Shown here: piece by piece, positions 6,161 to 6,721 of the stretch
Layout: every line of letters starts with the position of its first letter
Numbering within the stretch: the stretch's first letter is position 1
DNA from: Acidobacteriota bacterium
Lineage (GTDB): Bacteria; Acidobacteriota; Vicinamibacteria; Vicinamibacterales; CAVVIG01
Length of the DNA: 6,721 bases
Assembly (NCBI GenBank): GCA_003222555.1
Contig: QHWL01000012.1
Coordinates: 1 to 6,721, forward strand
Direction of reading: 5' to 3'
Notes under the pieces: model-generated
What the model saw: only the letters and a program-made list of their open reading frames with translations
Databases searched by the model: none
What the model was told of the DNA's origin: nothing
Made by a program: the position numbers and the translations under genes

Positions 6161-6721
6161 TCAGCGGCCCGCGGAGGCGGTTCCCCGTTGCCTGTCCGGA
6201 TGCAGGATCAACTTCTGCACCCGCCAGTTGTTCATATCGGCGACGTAGAGTTCGTTTTCCGATGGGCACGCGAGGCCGTGAATCCAGTTGAACTGGCCCA
6301 GCTCGTGGCCCGACTCGCCCAGCATCGCCAGAATCTTCCCGTCGAGCGTGAGCTTATAGACGCGGCCGGGCTCGGAGTCGGCGGTATAGAGGTACTGCGT
6401 CGGAGTGTTCGTGATGCAGAGGACCCACGGCGCCGTCTCGTCCGGTGGATTCATCGGCATGTTGCCAAGCACCGGGTGACGGGTTTTGTCGTACGCCGCG
6501 TTGAGAAAGATGAAGCGCAGGAACTTGCCGTCGCGATCGAACACCTGGATGCGGCGGTTGCCCCGGTCGGCCACGTACACGTTGTTCTGGCGATCGATGG
6601 CGATGTTGTGTGGCGTGCTGAACTGCCCCGGGTTTTCGTTCGCGTGCTGACCGCCGGTTCCACGCGACCCCCACGATTTGATCCAGTTCCCGTGCTTGTC
6701 GAACTTGGCCACACGCGAGTT
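6161..6721 (-). CDS. NHL-repeat beta-propeller protein, 5'-truncated
   Basis: The frame is open to the right edge (first readable residues NSRV) and ends with TGA at 6163-6161, leaving 186 C-terminal residues. NHL-type blades are visible: one around residues 32-68 (with FSTPHNIAID, VYVADRGNRRIQVFD), a looser one around 98-131 (YLYTADSEPGRVYKL) and one at 142-171 (GQFNWIHGLA, LYVADMNNWRVQKL); residues 1-18 finish an earlier blade. NHL propellers serve as binding scaffolds and also form the lyase domain of peptidylglycine-type enzymes; no catalytic assignment is possible here. Such bacterial proteins are often exported, but the N-terminus is not in the window. It is the upstream gene of a likely two-gene unit with the MFS transporter. 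A GTG at 6712 is an internal valine codon within a blade motif, not a believable start. Confidence 0.85.
   Translation of the reverse strand, partial: NSRVAKFDKHGNWIKSWGSRGTGGQHANENPGQFSTPHNIAIDRQNNVYVADRGNRRIQVFDRDGKFLRFIFLNAAYDKTRHPVLGNMPMNPPDETAPWVLCITNTPTQYLYTADSEPGRVYKLTLDGKILAMLGESGHELGQFNWIHGLACPSENELYVADMNNWRVQKLILHPDRQRGTASAGR

Overview
The window is a GC-rich bacterial stretch whose strong third-position G/C bias produces long antisense shadow ORFs. It holds four genes on the plus strand and two on the minus strand; both ends cut a gene. Gene content, the compact DUF2520 protein and the style of the intergenic repeats would fit an environmental Acidobacteriota-like lineage. That is inference; nothing here fixes the taxon. 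No rRNA, tRNA, CRISPR array, insertion sequence or phage gene is visible, and no gap between genes exceeds about 170 bases.

Region 1 (1-2406, plus) is a tightly packed pantothenate (vitamin B5 / CoA precursor) cluster. It holds the 3' part of a Rossmann/DUF2520 protein, then panC (pantothenate synthetase) joined by a GTGA stop/start overlap, then panB (ketopantoate hydroxymethyltransferase), which starts inside the end of panC. PanB makes ketopantoate and PanC uses pantoate. The reductase step between them has no classical panE here, and the DUF2520 dehydrogenase-like protein sits where that enzyme would be expected.

Region 2 (2575-4661, plus) encodes a beta-decarboxylating dehydrogenase of the tartrate/D-malate dehydrogenase type and a metal-dependent amidohydrolase-2 (ACMSD-like TIM barrel) protein. 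Together they suggest catabolism of a small carboxylic acid or ring-derived acid.

Region 3 (6721-4775, minus) encodes an NHL-repeat beta-propeller protein (5' end beyond the window) followed closely by an MFS transporter of the metabolite:H+ symporter type. It converges on region 2. A joint role in organic-acid uptake and use is possible but unproven.

The most notable non-coding feature is that each of the three gaps downstream of panB carries a hairpin-forming repeat of the same architecture but unrelated sequence. Each has three or four copies of a 6-7 base core at 8-10 base spacing, a loop, then the reverse-complement array. The cores are CACGAAG (2435-2522), ATGCAC (3643-3748) and CGCAGAG (4671-4757). 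One fills the gap between two genes from stop codon to start codon; another sits between the converging 3' ends.
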